The notes under the pieces are model-generated. The model made no database searches and was not told the DNA's origin. It saw nothing but the letters and a program-made list of their open reading frames with translations. A program made the position numbers and the translations under genes. Shown here piece by piece: positions 25,706-34,950 of a DNA stretch of 64,000 bases; the stretch's first letter is position 1; each line of letters starts with the position of its first letter. The DNA is from Kutzneria kofuensis (GTDB lineage Bacteria; Actinomycetota; Actinomycetes; Mycobacteriales; Pseudonocardiaceae), in the NCBI RefSeq assembly GCF_014203355.1, contig NZ_JACHIR010000001.1, positions 3,660,038 to 3,724,037 of the forward strand, given 5' to 3'.

Positions 25706-27052
25706 ATGCGCACCCCCAGACGCGCCGCCCTGTCCCGAGCAGCCACCTGCTCGGCCGGAGCATTAGTCCTGCTGCTCTCAGCGTGCACCGCCGGCGGCGG
25801 CGGTTCGAACGGCGCGCAGGACGCGCCCAGCGCCGACCAGAAGGTCACACTCACCGTCTACAGCAACTTCGCCGACCGTGAGCTGGGCATTCTGAACAAG
25901 GCGCTCGACGGCTTCCACGCGGCGCACCCGAACATCACCATCAACAGCCAGGGCAGCCAGGACGACGACAAGATCACCCAGTCGATCCGCGGCGGCAACC
26001 CGCCGGACGTGGCGATCTCGTTCTCCACCGACAACATCGGGCAGTTCTGCTCGTCGGGCGCCTGGCAGGACCTCAAGCCCTACATCGACCGGGACAAGGT
26101 GGATCTCACCCAGATCCCCAAGGCGGTGCAGGACTACACCCAGTACAACGGCGTCCGCTGCGCGATGCCGATGCTGGCCGACGTCTACGGGCTGTACTAC
26201 AACAAGGACCTGTTCGCCGCCAAGGGCATCACCGCGCCGCCCAAGACGATGAGCGAGCTGTTGGAGGACACCAAGAAGCTGACCGAGCTCAACCCGGACG
26301 GGTCGATCAAGGTCGCCGGCTTCATCCCGCAGTTCGGCTTCTACGCCAACCACCCGCAGATCTGGGCCCCGCAGTTCGGCGCCAAGTGGCTGGACAGCAA
26401 CGGCAAGTCCGACCTGGCCAGCGACCCGGCCTGGACGGCGATGTTCACCTTCCAGAAGCAGCTGGTCGACTTCTACGGCTGGGACAAGCTGCAGAAGTTC
26501 ACCGCCGGGCTGGGCCAGGAGTACTCGCCGGACCACGCCTTCAACAAGGGCCAGGTCGCGATGATGTTCGACGGTGAGTACCGCACCGCGTTCCTCAAGT
26601 CGGACGCGCCGAACCTGAACTACGACACCGCGCCGTCCCCGGTCGCCGACGACAAGTCCGACCTGTACGGCGGCGGCTACACCACCGGCACGATCATCGG
26701 CATCCCCAAGGGCGTCAAGAACGCCGGCGCCGCGTGGGAGCTGATCAAGTACCTGTCCACCGACACCAACGCGTTGGTGCAGCTGGCCAACGGCCTGGGC
26801 AACGTGCCGAGCACCAAGGCGGCGCTGCACAGCCCCGACCTGAAGCTGCCGGCCCAGTTCAACACCTTCCTGAAGGTGTTCGACAACCCGAACCTGGCCA
26901 ACAACCCGGCCAGCCCCAACGGCGGCGCCTACCTGAAGACGGCCGAGGACCTGGGCTCGTCCTGGCAGAGCGGCCAGGTCAAGGACCTGCACGCCGCGTT
27001 CGCCCAGGCGGACAAGACCATCGACGACGCCAAGGCGCTCGGCGGCAACTGA
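25706..27052 (+). CDS. Extracellular sugar-binding lipoprotein (ABC importer)
   Basis: It encodes 448 aa from the ATG at 25706, preceded by GGAGGG; another ATG at 25667 overlaps the ROK stop but would add 13 residues before the signal. The lipoprotein signal ends with lipobox LLSAC. The mature chain has the SBP_bac_1 features VTLTVYSNFADRELG, FHAAHPNITINSQ, MADVYGLYYNKDLFAAKGI-type hinge and MMFDGEYRTAFL. It supplies sugar to the two permeases downstream; the ligand is unknown but likely a beta-linked oligosaccharide given the GH4 enzyme. Confidence 0.85.
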   Translation: MRTPRRAALSRAATCSAGALVLLLSACTAGGGGSNGAQDAPSADQKVTLTVYSNFADRELGILNKALDGFHAAHPNITINSQGSQDDDKITQSIRGGNPPDVAISFSTDNIGQFCSSGAWQDLKPYIDRDKVDLTQIPKAVQDYTQYNGVRCAMPMLADVYGLYYNKDLFAAKGITAPPKTMSELLEDTKKLTELNPDGSIKVAGFIPQFGFYANHPQIWAPQFGAKWLDSNGKSDLASDPAWTAMFTFQKQLVDFYGWDKLQKFTAGLGQEYSPDHAFNKGQVAMMFDGEYRTAFLKSDAPNLNYDTAPSPVADDKSDLYGGGYTTGTIIGIPKGVKNAGAAWELIKYLSTDTNALVQLANGLGNVPSTKAALHSPDLKLPAQFNTFLKVFDNPNLANNPASPNGGAYLKTAEDLGSSWQSGQVKDLHAAFAQADKTIDDAKALGGN

Positions 27053-28038
27053 TGACAGCGACGCTGCTCGGCTCGGCCGACGCCGCCGCCGCGTCCGTCC
27101 CCTCCCAGGGGCGGGCGCGGCGGCGCAGCCGCCATCGGTTGTGGGTCCTGCTCTTCCTGGCCCCGTGGGCCGCCGGCATGGTGCTGTTCTTCGCGTACCC
27201 GCTGCTGGCGACGGTGTACTTCTCGTTCACCAACTACGACGGGTTGAACACCGCCGACTTCGTCGGCCTCCGCAACTACGTGTTCATGTTCACCAGCGAC
27301 CCGATCGTGCGCACCGCCGCGTGGAACACGCTCTGGCTGGTGGTCGTGCTGACCGCGTGCCGGGTGCTGTTCGCGCTCGGCGTCGCGCAGATCCTGACCA
27401 AGGTGCGCAACGGCTCCGGCTTCCTGCGGGCGCTGTGCTACCTGCCGTCGCTGGCGCCGCCGGTGGCCGCGACGCTGACGTTCGTGTTCCTGTTCAACCC
27501 GGGCACCGGCCCGGTGAACACGATCCTGCACTGGTTCGGCATCGAGGGGCCGTTGTGGTTCAACGACCCCAACCTGTCCAAGCCGTCGCTGGCGCTGCTC
27601 ACGCTGTGGGGCTCCGGCGAGCTGATGATCATCGTCCTGGCCGCGATGCTGGACGTGCCGGCCGATCTCTACGAGGCGGCGCAGCTGGACGGCGCCGGCC
27701 CGTGGACCCGGTTCCGCCGGATCACGCTGCCGTCCATCTCGCCGGTGCTGCTGTTCGGCATCGTCAACTCGATCATCTTCGCGCTGCAGTACTTCACGCA
27801 GGCCGTCGTCGCCGGCTCGGTGGCGTCCGGCTCGGCCGACGCCGTCGGCAACTCCAAGCTCATCGGCTACCCGAACAACAGCACGCTCACCTTCCCGGTG
27901 TGGATGTACAACGAGGGATTCCGCTCGTACCACATGGGTTACGCCTCGGCGATGGCCGTGCTGCTGTTCATCGTCTCGTTCGCGTTCACCGCGATCCTGA
28001 TCCGGCAGCTGCGCGCCGGCAAGGCGGAGGCATCCTGA
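27052..28038 (+). CDS. Sugar ABC transporter permease (MalF type)
   Basis: It encodes 328 aa with an N-terminal basic tail and six predicted helices. The EAA loop reads YEAAQLDGAGPWTRFRRITLP. Its ATG shares one base with the upstream stop (TGATG), so translation is coupled. It pairs with the next permease. No ATPase gene is in the operon, so a shared MsiK-like ATPase is inferred. Confidence 0.86.
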   Translation: MTATLLGSADAAAASVPSQGRARRRSRHRLWVLLFLAPWAAGMVLFFAYPLLATVYFSFTNYDGLNTADFVGLRNYVFMFTSDPIVRTAAWNTLWLVVVLTACRVLFALGVAQILTKVRNGSGFLRALCYLPSLAPPVAATLTFVFLFNPGTGPVNTILHWFGIEGPLWFNDPNLSKPSLALLTLWGSGELMIIVLAAMLDVPADLYEAAQLDGAGPWTRFRRITLPSISPVLLFGIVNSIIFALQYFTQAVVAGSVASGSADAVGNSKLIGYPNNSTLTFPVWMYNEGFRSYHMGYASAMAVLLFIVSFAFTAILIRQLRAGKAEAS

Positions 28039-28922
28039 TGGCGACCCTGACCGCGACCGCGGCGCCGGCCCGCCCGGCGCCGCGGCGAAAGAAGCGGCAC
28101 CCCAAGGACATCCTCAACTGGATCGCGGTGCACGCCGTCGCCCTGGCCCTGGGCATCGGCTTCGCGCTGCCGATCGTGTTCGTGGTGCTGACCGCGTTCA
28201 TGTCCGACCAGCAGGCGCTCACCTCCAACCTGTGGCCGACCTCCTGGCACCCCGAGAACTTCCTCACGGTGTTCCAGAAGGCGCCGATGCTGGAGTACTT
28301 CGCCAACAGCCTGCTGTACTCGGTGCTGGCCACCGTGGGCATGCTGCTGTCCAGCATCCCGGCCGCGTACGCGCTGGCCCGGCTGCGTTTCCGGGGCAGC
28401 AACCTCATCTTCATGCTGGTGATCGCCGCGATGATGCTGCCGCCGCAGGTGGTGGCCGTGCCGATCTACAGCATGTGGGCCAACCTGCACCTGACCGGCA
28501 CGCTGTGGCCGCTCGTGGTGCCGTACTTCCTCGGCGACGCCTTCAGCATCTTCCTGCTGCGCCAGTTCTTCGTGACGGTGCCGCAGGACTACTTCGACGC
28601 GGCCCGGATGGACGGCTGCAACGAGTTCCAGATGCTGTACCGGGTGCTCGTGCCGATGACTCGACCGGGTCTGGCCGCCGCCGGCCTGTTCACCTTTCTC
28701 TACACCTGGAACGACTACTTCGGACCGCTGCTGTACGTGGGCGAGAAGCAGGACAGCTGGACGCTCTCGGTGGCGCTGGCGTCCTTCCGGGGCATGCACC
28801 AGGTGCAGTGGAACCTGACGATGGCCGCGACCGTTCTCGTCCTGGTGCCGGTGATCGTGCTGTTCCTGTTCGCACAGAAGTCCTTCGTCAAGGGGATCAC
28901 TTTCACGGGAGTCAAAGGGTGA
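28038..28922 (+). CDS. Sugar ABC transporter permease (MalG type)
   Basis: It encodes 294 aa. The EAA loop is FDAARMDGCNEFQMLYRVLVP and the C-terminus ends SFVKGITFTGVKG, as usual for MalG homologues. The ATG overlaps the previous stop (TGATG) and the stop overlaps the GH4 start (GTGA), giving a fully coupled chain. Confidence 0.86.
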   Translation: MATLTATAAPARPAPRRKKRHPKDILNWIAVHAVALALGIGFALPIVFVVLTAFMSDQQALTSNLWPTSWHPENFLTVFQKAPMLEYFANSLLYSVLATVGMLLSSIPAAYALARLRFRGSNLIFMLVIAAMMLPPQVVAVPIYSMWANLHLTGTLWPLVVPYFLGDAFSIFLLRQFFVTVPQDYFDAARMDGCNEFQMLYRVLVPMTRPGLAAAGLFTFLYTWNDYFGPLLYVGEKQDSWTLSVALASFRGMHQVQWNLTMAATVLVLVPVIVLFLFAQKSFVKGITFTGVKG

Positions 28923-30184
28923 AACTCACTGTCGTAGGGGGCGGTTCCACCTACACCCCGGAGCTGATCGACGGCATCGCCGGCCGGCGCACGAGTCTGG
29001 ACGTGGACGAGATCGTGCTCGTCGACCCGGACGCCGATCGCCTGGCCGTCGTCGGCCCGTTCAGCCAGCGCCTGCTCGACCACGCCGGGCACCCGGCCAA
29101 GGTTCGCACCACCAGCGTTCTCGAGGAGGGTGTCGAAGGTGCGTCCGCCGTACTGTTGCAGCTGAGGGTCGGCGGCCAGTCGGCCCGCCGCTCCGACGAG
29201 ACGTTCCCGCTGGTCTGCGACTGCGTCGGCCAGGAGACCACCGGCGCCGGCGGCCTGGCCAAGGCGCTGCGCACCGTGCCGGTGGTGCTCGACATCGCCG
29301 ACCGGGTGCGGGAAATCGCCGGCGAGGACACGTGGATCGTCAACTTCACCAACCCGGTCGGCATCGTCACGCGGGCGCTGCTGCAGGCCGGCCACCGCGC
29401 CGTCGGGCTGTGCAACGTGGCGATCACGTTCCAGCGCTGGACGTCCGCGCTGCTCGGGCTGCAGCCCGATGACGTCAAGCTGGAGCACGTGGGGCTCAAC
29501 CACCTCACGTGGGAGCGGGGCCTGATCGTCAACGGCGAGAACGTGCTGCCCAAGCTGATCGCCGAGCACTCCGAGGAACTGGCCGAGCACATCGGCATTC
29601 CCGGCGCGCTGATCCGCCGGCTCGGCGTCGTGCCGTCGTACTACCTCAAGTACTTCTACGAGCACGACGAGGTCGTCGCCAAGCAGAAGCACGAGCGGCC
29701 GCGCGCCGACGTCGTCACCGAGGTCGAGAACGAACTGCTGAAGATCTACCAGGACCCCGCCGTCGTGACGAAGCCGGAGGCGCTGTCCCGGCGCGGCGGG
29801 GCGTACTACTCGGAGGCCGCGGTCCAGCTGGTGCACTCGCTGACCAGCGGCGCCGCCGGCGAGGAGCACGTGGTCAACGTGCGCAACAACGGCACGCTGC
29901 CGTTCCTGCCGGACGACGCCGTGATCGAGGTGCCGGCCATTGTGGACAGTCGCGGTGCGACACCGCTTCCGGTCAAGCCGGTCGAGCCCGGGTTCGCCGG
30001 GCTGATCTCGCACGTGACCGGGTACGAGTACCTGGCGCTGGAGGCGGCCGTCCACGGCGGCCGCGACCGGGTCGCCGACGCACTGCTCGCCCACCCGTTG
30101 ATCGGCCAGTACTCGATCGCCGAGAAGCTCGCCGACGAGCTGGTCGCGGAGAACAAGGACCTATTGCCATGGGCCAAGGCGTGA
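28919..30184 (+). CDS. GH4 family 6-phospho-beta-glucosidase
   Basis: It encodes 421 aa from a GTG that overlaps the permease stop. GH4 enzymes are NAD+ and Mn2+ dependent. Seen are the NAD motif VVGGGSTYTPELI at the N-terminus, GQETTGAGGL (about 104-113), NFTNPVGI, the metal ligand Cys165 in GLCNV, His195 in GLNHLTW, and the Tyr-rich YYLKYFYEHDE segment. Family members cleave phosphorylated beta-glucosides. No PTS is in the window, so the phosphate may come from the kinase encoded next. An enzyme acting on a phosphorylated amino-sugar disaccharide cannot be ruled out. Confidence 0.87.
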   Translation: MKLTVVGGGSTYTPELIDGIAGRRTSLDVDEIVLVDPDADRLAVVGPFSQRLLDHAGHPAKVRTTSVLEEGVEGASAVLLQLRVGGQSARRSDETFPLVCDCVGQETTGAGGLAKALRTVPVVLDIADRVREIAGEDTWIVNFTNPVGIVTRALLQAGHRAVGLCNVAITFQRWTSALLGLQPDDVKLEHVGLNHLTWERGLIVNGENVLPKLIAEHSEELAEHIGIPGALIRRLGVVPSYYLKYFYEHDEVVAKQKHERPRADVVTEVENELLKIYQDPAVVTKPEALSRRGGAYYSEAAVQLVHSLTSGAAGEEHVVNVRNNGTLPFLPDDAVIEVPAIVDSRGATPLPVKPVEPGFAGLISHVTGYEYLALEAAVHGGRDRVADALLAHPLIGQYSIAEKLADELVAENKDLLPWAKA

Positions 30185-31185
30185 AGGCCGCCGTGCTCGC
30201 CATCGACGGCGGGAACAGCAAGACCGACGTGATCCTGATCGACGACGGCGGGACCGTGCTCTCGCACGTGCGCGGGCCCGGCGCGTCGCCGCAGAACATC
30301 GGTCTGCACCCCAGCCTCGAATCGTTCAACCGGATGGTGCACGAGGCGGCGAGCAAGGCCGGGCTGGCGACGAACAAGCCGTTCGCCCGGCACACGGCGG
30401 CCTACCTCGCCGGCGCCGACCTGCCGCGGGAGGAGGAGATCCTCCAGCGCGAGTTCGGCAAGCTGGGTTGGTCGGACAGCACAACGGTGGGCAACGACAC
30501 CTTCGCGCTGCTGCGGTCGGGCACCTCCGACGGCGTCGGCGTGGCCGTGGTGTGCGGCGCCGGCATCAACTGCGTCGGCGTGGCGCGGGACGGCCGGGTG
30601 CACCGGTTTCCCGCGCTGGGCCGGATCTCCGGCGACTGGGGCGGCGGATCGCAGATCGGCGGCGACGCGCTGTGGCATGCCGTCCGCGCCGACGACGGCC
30701 GTGGGCCGCAGACCGCGCTGCTGCCGGCGCTGCTCGCGCACTTCGGCGTCACCAACATCAGCGAGGTCGTCGCCGGCCTGCACTTCGAGGAGATCAGCGG
30801 CGACGTCGTGCACGAGCTCTGCCCGCTGCTGTTCCGGGTCGCCGCCGAGGGCGACGAGGTCGCGGCGGCCGTGGTCGAGCGGCTGATCGAGGAGGTCGTC
30901 GTGCTGGCGACCGTGTCGCTGCGCCGGCTCGACCTGCTCGGCGAGCAGGTCGACATCGTGCTCGGCGGCGGCGTGCTCACCAACGCCGGCCCCGCCATGA
31001 TCGGCGAGATCACCCGGCGCTGCCACGAGGTGGCGCCGCTGGCCGACGTGCACCTGGTCGAGCTGCCCCCGGTCGCCGGCGCGGCATTACTCGGGCTGGA
31101 CGCCATCGGCGCCAGCGCCGAGGTCGAGAGCCGGCTGCGTTCCCACTACGCCCCCGAGGCCGAGGAACGGCTGGTGGCGGGCTGA
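30169..31185 (+). CDS. Sugar kinase, BadF/BadG ATPase family (GlcNAc kinase-like)
   Basis: It encodes 338 aa. VLAIDGGNSKTDVILID forms the phosphate-1 loop, VCGAGINCVGV the phosphate-2 region and VDIVLGGGVLTN the adenosine region. It overlaps the GH4 gene by 16 bp; AAGGA 8 bases before the ATG supports this start, though a GTG at 30181 is also possible. It is a second paralogue of the family in the window, distinct from the one at 19472. It may phosphorylate the imported sugar or the monosaccharide released by GH4. Confidence 0.82.
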   Translation: MGQGVKAAVLAIDGGNSKTDVILIDDGGTVLSHVRGPGASPQNIGLHPSLESFNRMVHEAASKAGLATNKPFARHTAAYLAGADLPREEEILQREFGKLGWSDSTTVGNDTFALLRSGTSDGVGVAVVCGAGINCVGVARDGRVHRFPALGRISGDWGGGSQIGGDALWHAVRADDGRGPQTALLPALLAHFGVTNISEVVAGLHFEEISGDVVHELCPLLFRVAAEGDEVAAAVVERLIEEVVVLATVSLRRLDLLGEQVDIVLGGGVLTNAGPAMIGEITRRCHEVAPLADVHLVELPPVAGAALLGLDAIGASAEVESRLRSHYAPEAEERLVAG

Positions 31186-31248
31186 TCCAGACCCCGTGGG
31201 TGGGGAGCTGACGGCGGCGGCGCTCTCCATCCGCGGTTCCAACGTTGT

Positions 31249-31286
31249 CACGACGCCCGAGCCGGGCATCCGGCTCGGGCGTCGTG
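31249..31286. terminator. Rho-independent-type hairpin after the ROK/ABC/GH4/kinase operon
   Basis: Two perfect 17-bp arms (31249-31265 and 31270-31286) enclose a GCAT tetraloop. It lies 63 bp after the kinase stop and 26 bp after the stop of the convergent minus-strand gene, so it can serve both. No T-run follows, as is common in actinomycetes. Confidence 0.8.
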
Positions 31287-31311
31287 CTGCCAGGTGGTCG
31301 GATGGGGGCGC

Positions 31312-31734
31312 TCAGCGGCCCGTCGGCGTCCCGGTGTCGGTCGTCGTGGTCGTGGTGGCCGCCGGCGTCGTGGTCGTGGTCGGCGACGGCGTGGTGGTCG
31401 TCGTGGGGGCGACCGTCGTGGTCACCGTCGCGCCGACGACCTCGGCCTGGGTGCTGGGCGCGGGCGCCTTGCTCACCGTCACGGTCTTCACGGTCGGGGT
31501 GCCGTTGACCGTCACCGTGGAGGCGATCACGGTGACCGGGAAGCCGTCGCCGTCCATGGGCTCGCCGTCGATGCCGTCCTGCCCGCTGGTCGACAGGGGC
31601 TGGCCGCCCCGGTCGATGGTGCGGGCCGGAGCCTGACCGTCCGAAGTGGACGCAAGCTGCACGCCGACAACGATCCCGATCACGGCGGCAATGGCCGCGC
31701 TCGCGGACACCGCCGATCGCAACGACAAACGCAC
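31312..31734 (-). CDS. Small membrane-anchored or exported protein with Thr-rich tail
   Basis: It encodes 140 aa from a GTG at 31734, set by AGGAG 7 bases upstream; a longer frame to 31788 has no site. One hydrophobic segment (about residues 8-27, SASAAIAAVIGIVVGVQL) follows a short basic start. The middle is acidic and Gly/Asp-rich (GQDGIDGEPMDGDG). The last third is Val/Thr then Thr/Pro low complexity (TTTTTPSPTTTTTP). The tail looks like a flexible, possibly glycosylated wall-spanning stalk. No family is recognised. Confidence 0.6.
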   Translation of the reverse strand: MRLSLRSAVSASAAIAAVIGIVVGVQLASTSDGQAPARTIDRGGQPLSTSGQDGIDGEPMDGDGFPVTVIASTVTVNGTPTVKTVTVSKAPAPSTQAEVVGATVTTTVAPTTTTTPSPTTTTTPAATTTTTTDTGTPTGR

Positions 31735-31857
31735 GGGCTGACTCCTGCTCCATCGACCAGTCGGTCGGACCATCGGGGAGCACACCATGTGCGCTACCAG
31801 ATGGAGCAGTTACTCACCCGTTCGTGTCAGATATCTCCGCCTTTCGGGGGGTAACCG

Positions 31858-32589
31858 TCAGCGGCGACCGGCCATCCTGATCATGTCGCCGAGCCGGTGG
31901 ATCAGGCCGCTGGTGTCGGCGGGCGACAGGGTGGCCCAGTCCTCGCCGTCCCGGCCGCGACCGGACACCCCGAGATACCGCCCGGCCTCGGTGTCGAACC
32001 AGCTCAGGCCGGGCATCCGCCGAGCGGTGCCGTGCTCGTCGAACATCGCGCCGGCGAACTGGCCGAGCCGCAGCACCGGATCGCCGAACATGGTGGTCAG
32101 CGTCTGCGCCTCGGGGCTGTGCCGGTTGGGCTGCGCCAACTCCTTGGCCGGCACCGACACCTGCTGCCCGGGGCCGGGCTGGTGCGGCGGCAGCAGCGCC
32201 ACCAGCGACGCCGCCAGCGCGGTGTCGCGGATGTACTCCAGCCGCATGGTGCCGCCCTGCTGCACGGCGAGCAGCGCCCGCTGCCCGACGGCGACGGACG
32301 CGGCGTACACCATCAGCCCGCGCTGCCGGTCCAGCGTGGAAATCGTGTCCAGCTGGATGTGCGGGCGGGCCAGCAGCCGCAGCGCGTCGTGCAGGTTGGG
32401 GTCGGGCTGGCGGCCGCGCGCCAGCCCGTTCCGCTCCAGGTCCTCGTACACGGCCGTGCGGATCCGCGCGCGCTCGTCCAGGGTCGCCCCGTGGCTGGGC
32501 ACGTCGAACGGATAGGGCACGGACCCGAGTCGCAGGTCCTCCCACACGATGTCGAACGCGGCGAGCGGGAGGATCGCGATCGGCGGCAT
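31858..32589 (-). CDS. ESX secretion-associated EspG-family protein
   Basis: It encodes 243 aa of the EspG fold, a cytoplasmic chaperone that binds PPE-type substrates of type VII secretion. Family features are the N-terminal LPLAAFDIVWEDLRLGSVPYPF, the ALLAVQQGGTMRLEYI strand pair, and the C-terminal WFDTEAGRYLGVSGRGRDGEDWATLSP followed by LIHRLGDMI. Its ATG overlaps the stop of the PPE-like gene (TGATG), which fits the chaperone-substrate pairing seen in ESX loci. Confidence 0.8.
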   Translation of the reverse strand: MPPIAILPLAAFDIVWEDLRLGSVPYPFDVPSHGATLDERARIRTAVYEDLERNGLARGRQPDPNLHDALRLLARPHIQLDTISTLDRQRGLMVYAASVAVGQRALLAVQQGGTMRLEYIRDTALAASLVALLPPHQPGPGQQVSVPAKELAQPNRHSPEAQTLTTMFGDPVLRLGQFAGAMFDEHGTARRMPGLSWFDTEAGRYLGVSGRGRDGEDWATLSPADTSGLIHRLGDMIRMAGRR

Positions 32590-33833
32590 CAGTACCCGCC
32601 GGCCGGATTCTCACCGATGACGGTCGGCGCGACCATCTGGCCGTCGCCGAACACGTCGTCGGTCTCGACCAGGAAGGTCGGCCGCTTGTGCTCCTTGTCC
32701 TCTTCCTTCTTGCCGCCGCGGCCGGCCGCACCCGGGCTCATGCCGGACTGGCCGGCGCCGCCCGTGGCGCCCATGCCGCCACGCGCGCCCGCGCCTTCCG
32801 CCGCGCTGCCGGCGCCGGTCGCCGGACCCGCGCCCGGCTTCGCCGCCGAGGACGTGGCCGAGGAGCCCATGCCGCCCGCACCGCCGCGGTAACCGGTGCC
32901 GCCGCCACCACCGCCGCCGCCCGGGCCGAAGCCGCCGGCGAGACCGGGGTTGCCCCCGCCGCCGGGGCCGTACGGGCTGTTGCCGCCGGGGGTGTTGGTG
33001 TAGTTCGGGGCGTTGTAGCCGGGGTTGCCCAGGCCCGGGTCGTAGCCGGAGATCCGGGTCGGGCCGCCGCCACCGCCGCCGACCGGGCCGGGCGTGTACG
33101 TGCCGCCGCCGCCGGGAACCGAGGCCGCCGGGTGGTAGCTGCCGCCGCCGCTCGGGGTGTACGAGCTGCCGCCGCCGTAGCTGCCGCCGCCCGAGGTGCC
33201 GTGGTACGCCGCGACGCCGCTGCCCGAGCCGACCGGGCCGGCGCTGGCGACCGTGGTGCTGGCCGTGCTGCCGTCGCTGATGTCCGGCGGCGGCGTGAAG
33301 GCCGGGATGGACGCCGACGCCGCCTGCATCGAGGCGTCGCGCGTCTGCACCACCTTGACGGCCTTGTCCTTGGCCTCGTTGGACGCCTGGTAGGTCGTGT
33401 ACATCTCGACCGGCAGCGTGATCATCGCGATCGGGTTGCCGGCCGCCTGCTCGATCATCTTCGCCGGGTCGAAATCCACCGGGTCCGGCATGTCGGTCTT
33501 GGCCTTGGCGGCCGCGTCGACCTGGTCGTGCATGGCGGTGCCGGTCGCGTTGAAGAACTCCGCGGTGTCGGCACTCCAGTCCCGGACCTTGGCCAGGTGC
33601 GCGCGAGCGAGGTCGGCGGCCGCACCCTCCCAGTGCGACTGCGACCCGTTGATCGCGGCGTCGAGCGTGATGGCCGCCTCGCGCAACTGCCCGGCCAGCT
33701 GCTTCCACTCGTCGCCGGCGGCGTACGCAGCACCCGGGTTGACGTTGACCGTCACGAGCTTCTTCAGCTCCTCGTGCGGCAAGCCCGGGTAGTTCGCGTT
33801 CGGATGGGGAACCGCGGGGTGCTGTCCCGTCAT
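32589..33833 (-). CDS. PPE/WxG domain protein with long Gly-rich tail (putative type VII substrate)
   Basis: It encodes 414 aa. The N-terminal 170 residues are helical with a WxG turn (SHWEGAAADLARAHL), as in PPE and WXG100 substrates. From about residue 195 the chain is Gly/Ser/Tyr/Pro-rich low complexity (GGGSYGGGSSYTP and many poly-Gly runs up to eight), ending in a charged KKEEDKEHKRPTF and a conserved-looking FGDGQMVAPTVIGE. The gene is followed directly by espG. Export through an ESX system encoded elsewhere is inferred. Confidence 0.75.
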   Translation of the reverse strand: MTGQHPAVPHPNANYPGLPHEELKKLVTVNVNPGAAYAAGDEWKQLAGQLREAAITLDAAINGSQSHWEGAAADLARAHLAKVRDWSADTAEFFNATGTAMHDQVDAAAKAKTDMPDPVDFDPAKMIEQAAGNPIAMITLPVEMYTTYQASNEAKDKAVKVVQTRDASMQAASASIPAFTPPPDISDGSTASTTVASAGPVGSGSGVAAYHGTSGGGSYGGGSSYTPSGGGSYHPAASVPGGGGTYTPGPVGGGGGGPTRISGYDPGLGNPGYNAPNYTNTPGGNSPYGPGGGGNPGLAGGFGPGGGGGGGGTGYRGGAGGMGSSATSSAAKPGAGPATGAGSAAEGAGARGGMGATGGAGQSGMSPGAAGRGGKKEEDKEHKRPTFLVETDDVFGDGQMVAPTVIGENPAGGY

Positions 33834-33861
33834 CGCTCCATACCCCCTGTTTCGAGAAAAC

Positions 33862-34386
33862 TCATGATGTCGGCAGCTTGGGTTCGGCGGCGGTGGCCAG
33901 GTCCTGGACGGACGAACACGCAGTGTCCATCGACTTGGAGTCGGCCGCGACCACCGTGATGTCGAAGCTCTGCGCCGCCCCCAGCGCGACCTCCACGCTG
34001 CACCAGCCCGCGGTGTTCGACCGCCACAACTCCGCCTTGTGGCTGCCGACGGTGAGCTGCGTGATGGTCGGGTTGTCCTTCTTCGGCCGCTGCCCCAGCG
34101 GATAAGGCAGGACATGCGTGCTGACATCGAAGGTTCCGAGCCATTGGCAGGCACCGGAGTCTGGGTCGATCTTCGCCTGGCCGCTGATGCCCAACTTCGC
34201 CAGGCCGTCAGCCGGCAGCACCGCGCACGGATCGAAGCTCGGCGCGGTCGACGCGGCCGCACTCGTCGTCGTGGCCGAGCCGGTGTCGGTCGCCGGCGCT
34301 GCGGTGCCGCCCGCAGCCCCGCCACAGCCGGCAGCCGCCAACGCGACACCGGCCGCGACCAGGGTCAGTAGCAAGGAACGACGCAC
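33862..34386 (-). CDS. DUF3558 family lipoprotein
   Basis: It encodes 174 aa from a GTG overlapping the preceding stop (TAGTG). The signal ends with lipobox AAG|C (Cys21). The DUF3558 pattern follows a Ser/Thr-rich linker: FDPCAVLPADGLAKLG, then GACQW. The family is a set of actinomycete surface lipoproteins of unknown role, frequent beside PPE/EspG genes. Confidence 0.75.
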   Translation of the reverse strand: MRRSLLLTLVAAGVALAAAGCGGAAGGTAAPATDTGSATTTSAAASTAPSFDPCAVLPADGLAKLGISGQAKIDPDSGACQWLGTFDVSTHVLPYPLGQRPKKDNPTITQLTVGSHKAELWRSNTAGWCSVEVALGAAQSFDITVVAADSKSMDTACSSVQDLATAAEPKLPTS

Positions 34387-34853
34387 TAGTAGTTACCCGC
34401 CCGCTTCACGCCGCCGTGCGCATCCTGGTCGGAGCTCTGGTAGCCGGCGACACTGGAATTGATCACGGCAATGAGCTTGTCCAGATTGTCGGCGAACGCC
34501 AGCATCTGGCCGCTGGCCGAATCGGGACCGCCGGACTGGATCAACACATTTCGCTGCGAGATCTGCTGCGCGTAGCCCCCGCCGATCGGCATCTGATCGA
34601 CGTCCCTGAGCTTGAGCCGGGCCTGCTGCGCGATGCTCTTGATCTCCGCCAACTTGTCGTTGATGACCTTGGCGGTGTCGCCGTCGACGGCGAACTGGCC
34701 GGCCTGGGCCGCGCCGGACAGGCCTTCCACCATCGAGAAGAGACCACCGAACAGCCCGCCCCCACCGCCGGACTGCTGGTTTACCCGCTGCGCATACTCG
34801 TACGTCGCTTGCGCCGCCGGGTCCATCGACGGCTGGTCCCCTGGTGTCGACAT
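34386..34853 (-). CDS. Small helical ESX-associated protein with YxxxD motif
   Basis: It encodes 155 aa from the ATG at 34853 (GGGGAG upstream). A Gly-rich stretch (SGGGGGLFGGLF) is followed by two predicted helices (AKVINDKLAEIKSIAQQARLK and ASGQMLAFADNLDKLIAVIN). The C-terminus has YQSSD, which fits the type VII secretion signal YxxxD/E. No WxG turn is visible. The start of the gene pair and its coupling to the DUF3558 gene suggest a co-exported or accessory protein. No named family is recognised. Confidence 0.6.
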   Translation of the reverse strand: MSTPGDQPSMDPAAQATYEYAQRVNQQSGGGGGLFGGLFSMVEGLSGAAQAGQFAVDGDTAKVINDKLAEIKSIAQQARLKLRDVDQMPIGGGYAQQISQRNVLIQSGGPDSASGQMLAFADNLDKLIAVINSSVAGYQSSDQDAHGGVKRAGNY

Positions 34854-34950
34854 GCCTCTCCCCACCCTGAGTGCTGACGGCTCCTGATGCTAGCGAATCG
34901 TCCACTCGGACGCGGAAACCTTCGCCAAGGTTCCCCCGTTGAGAAGAATT

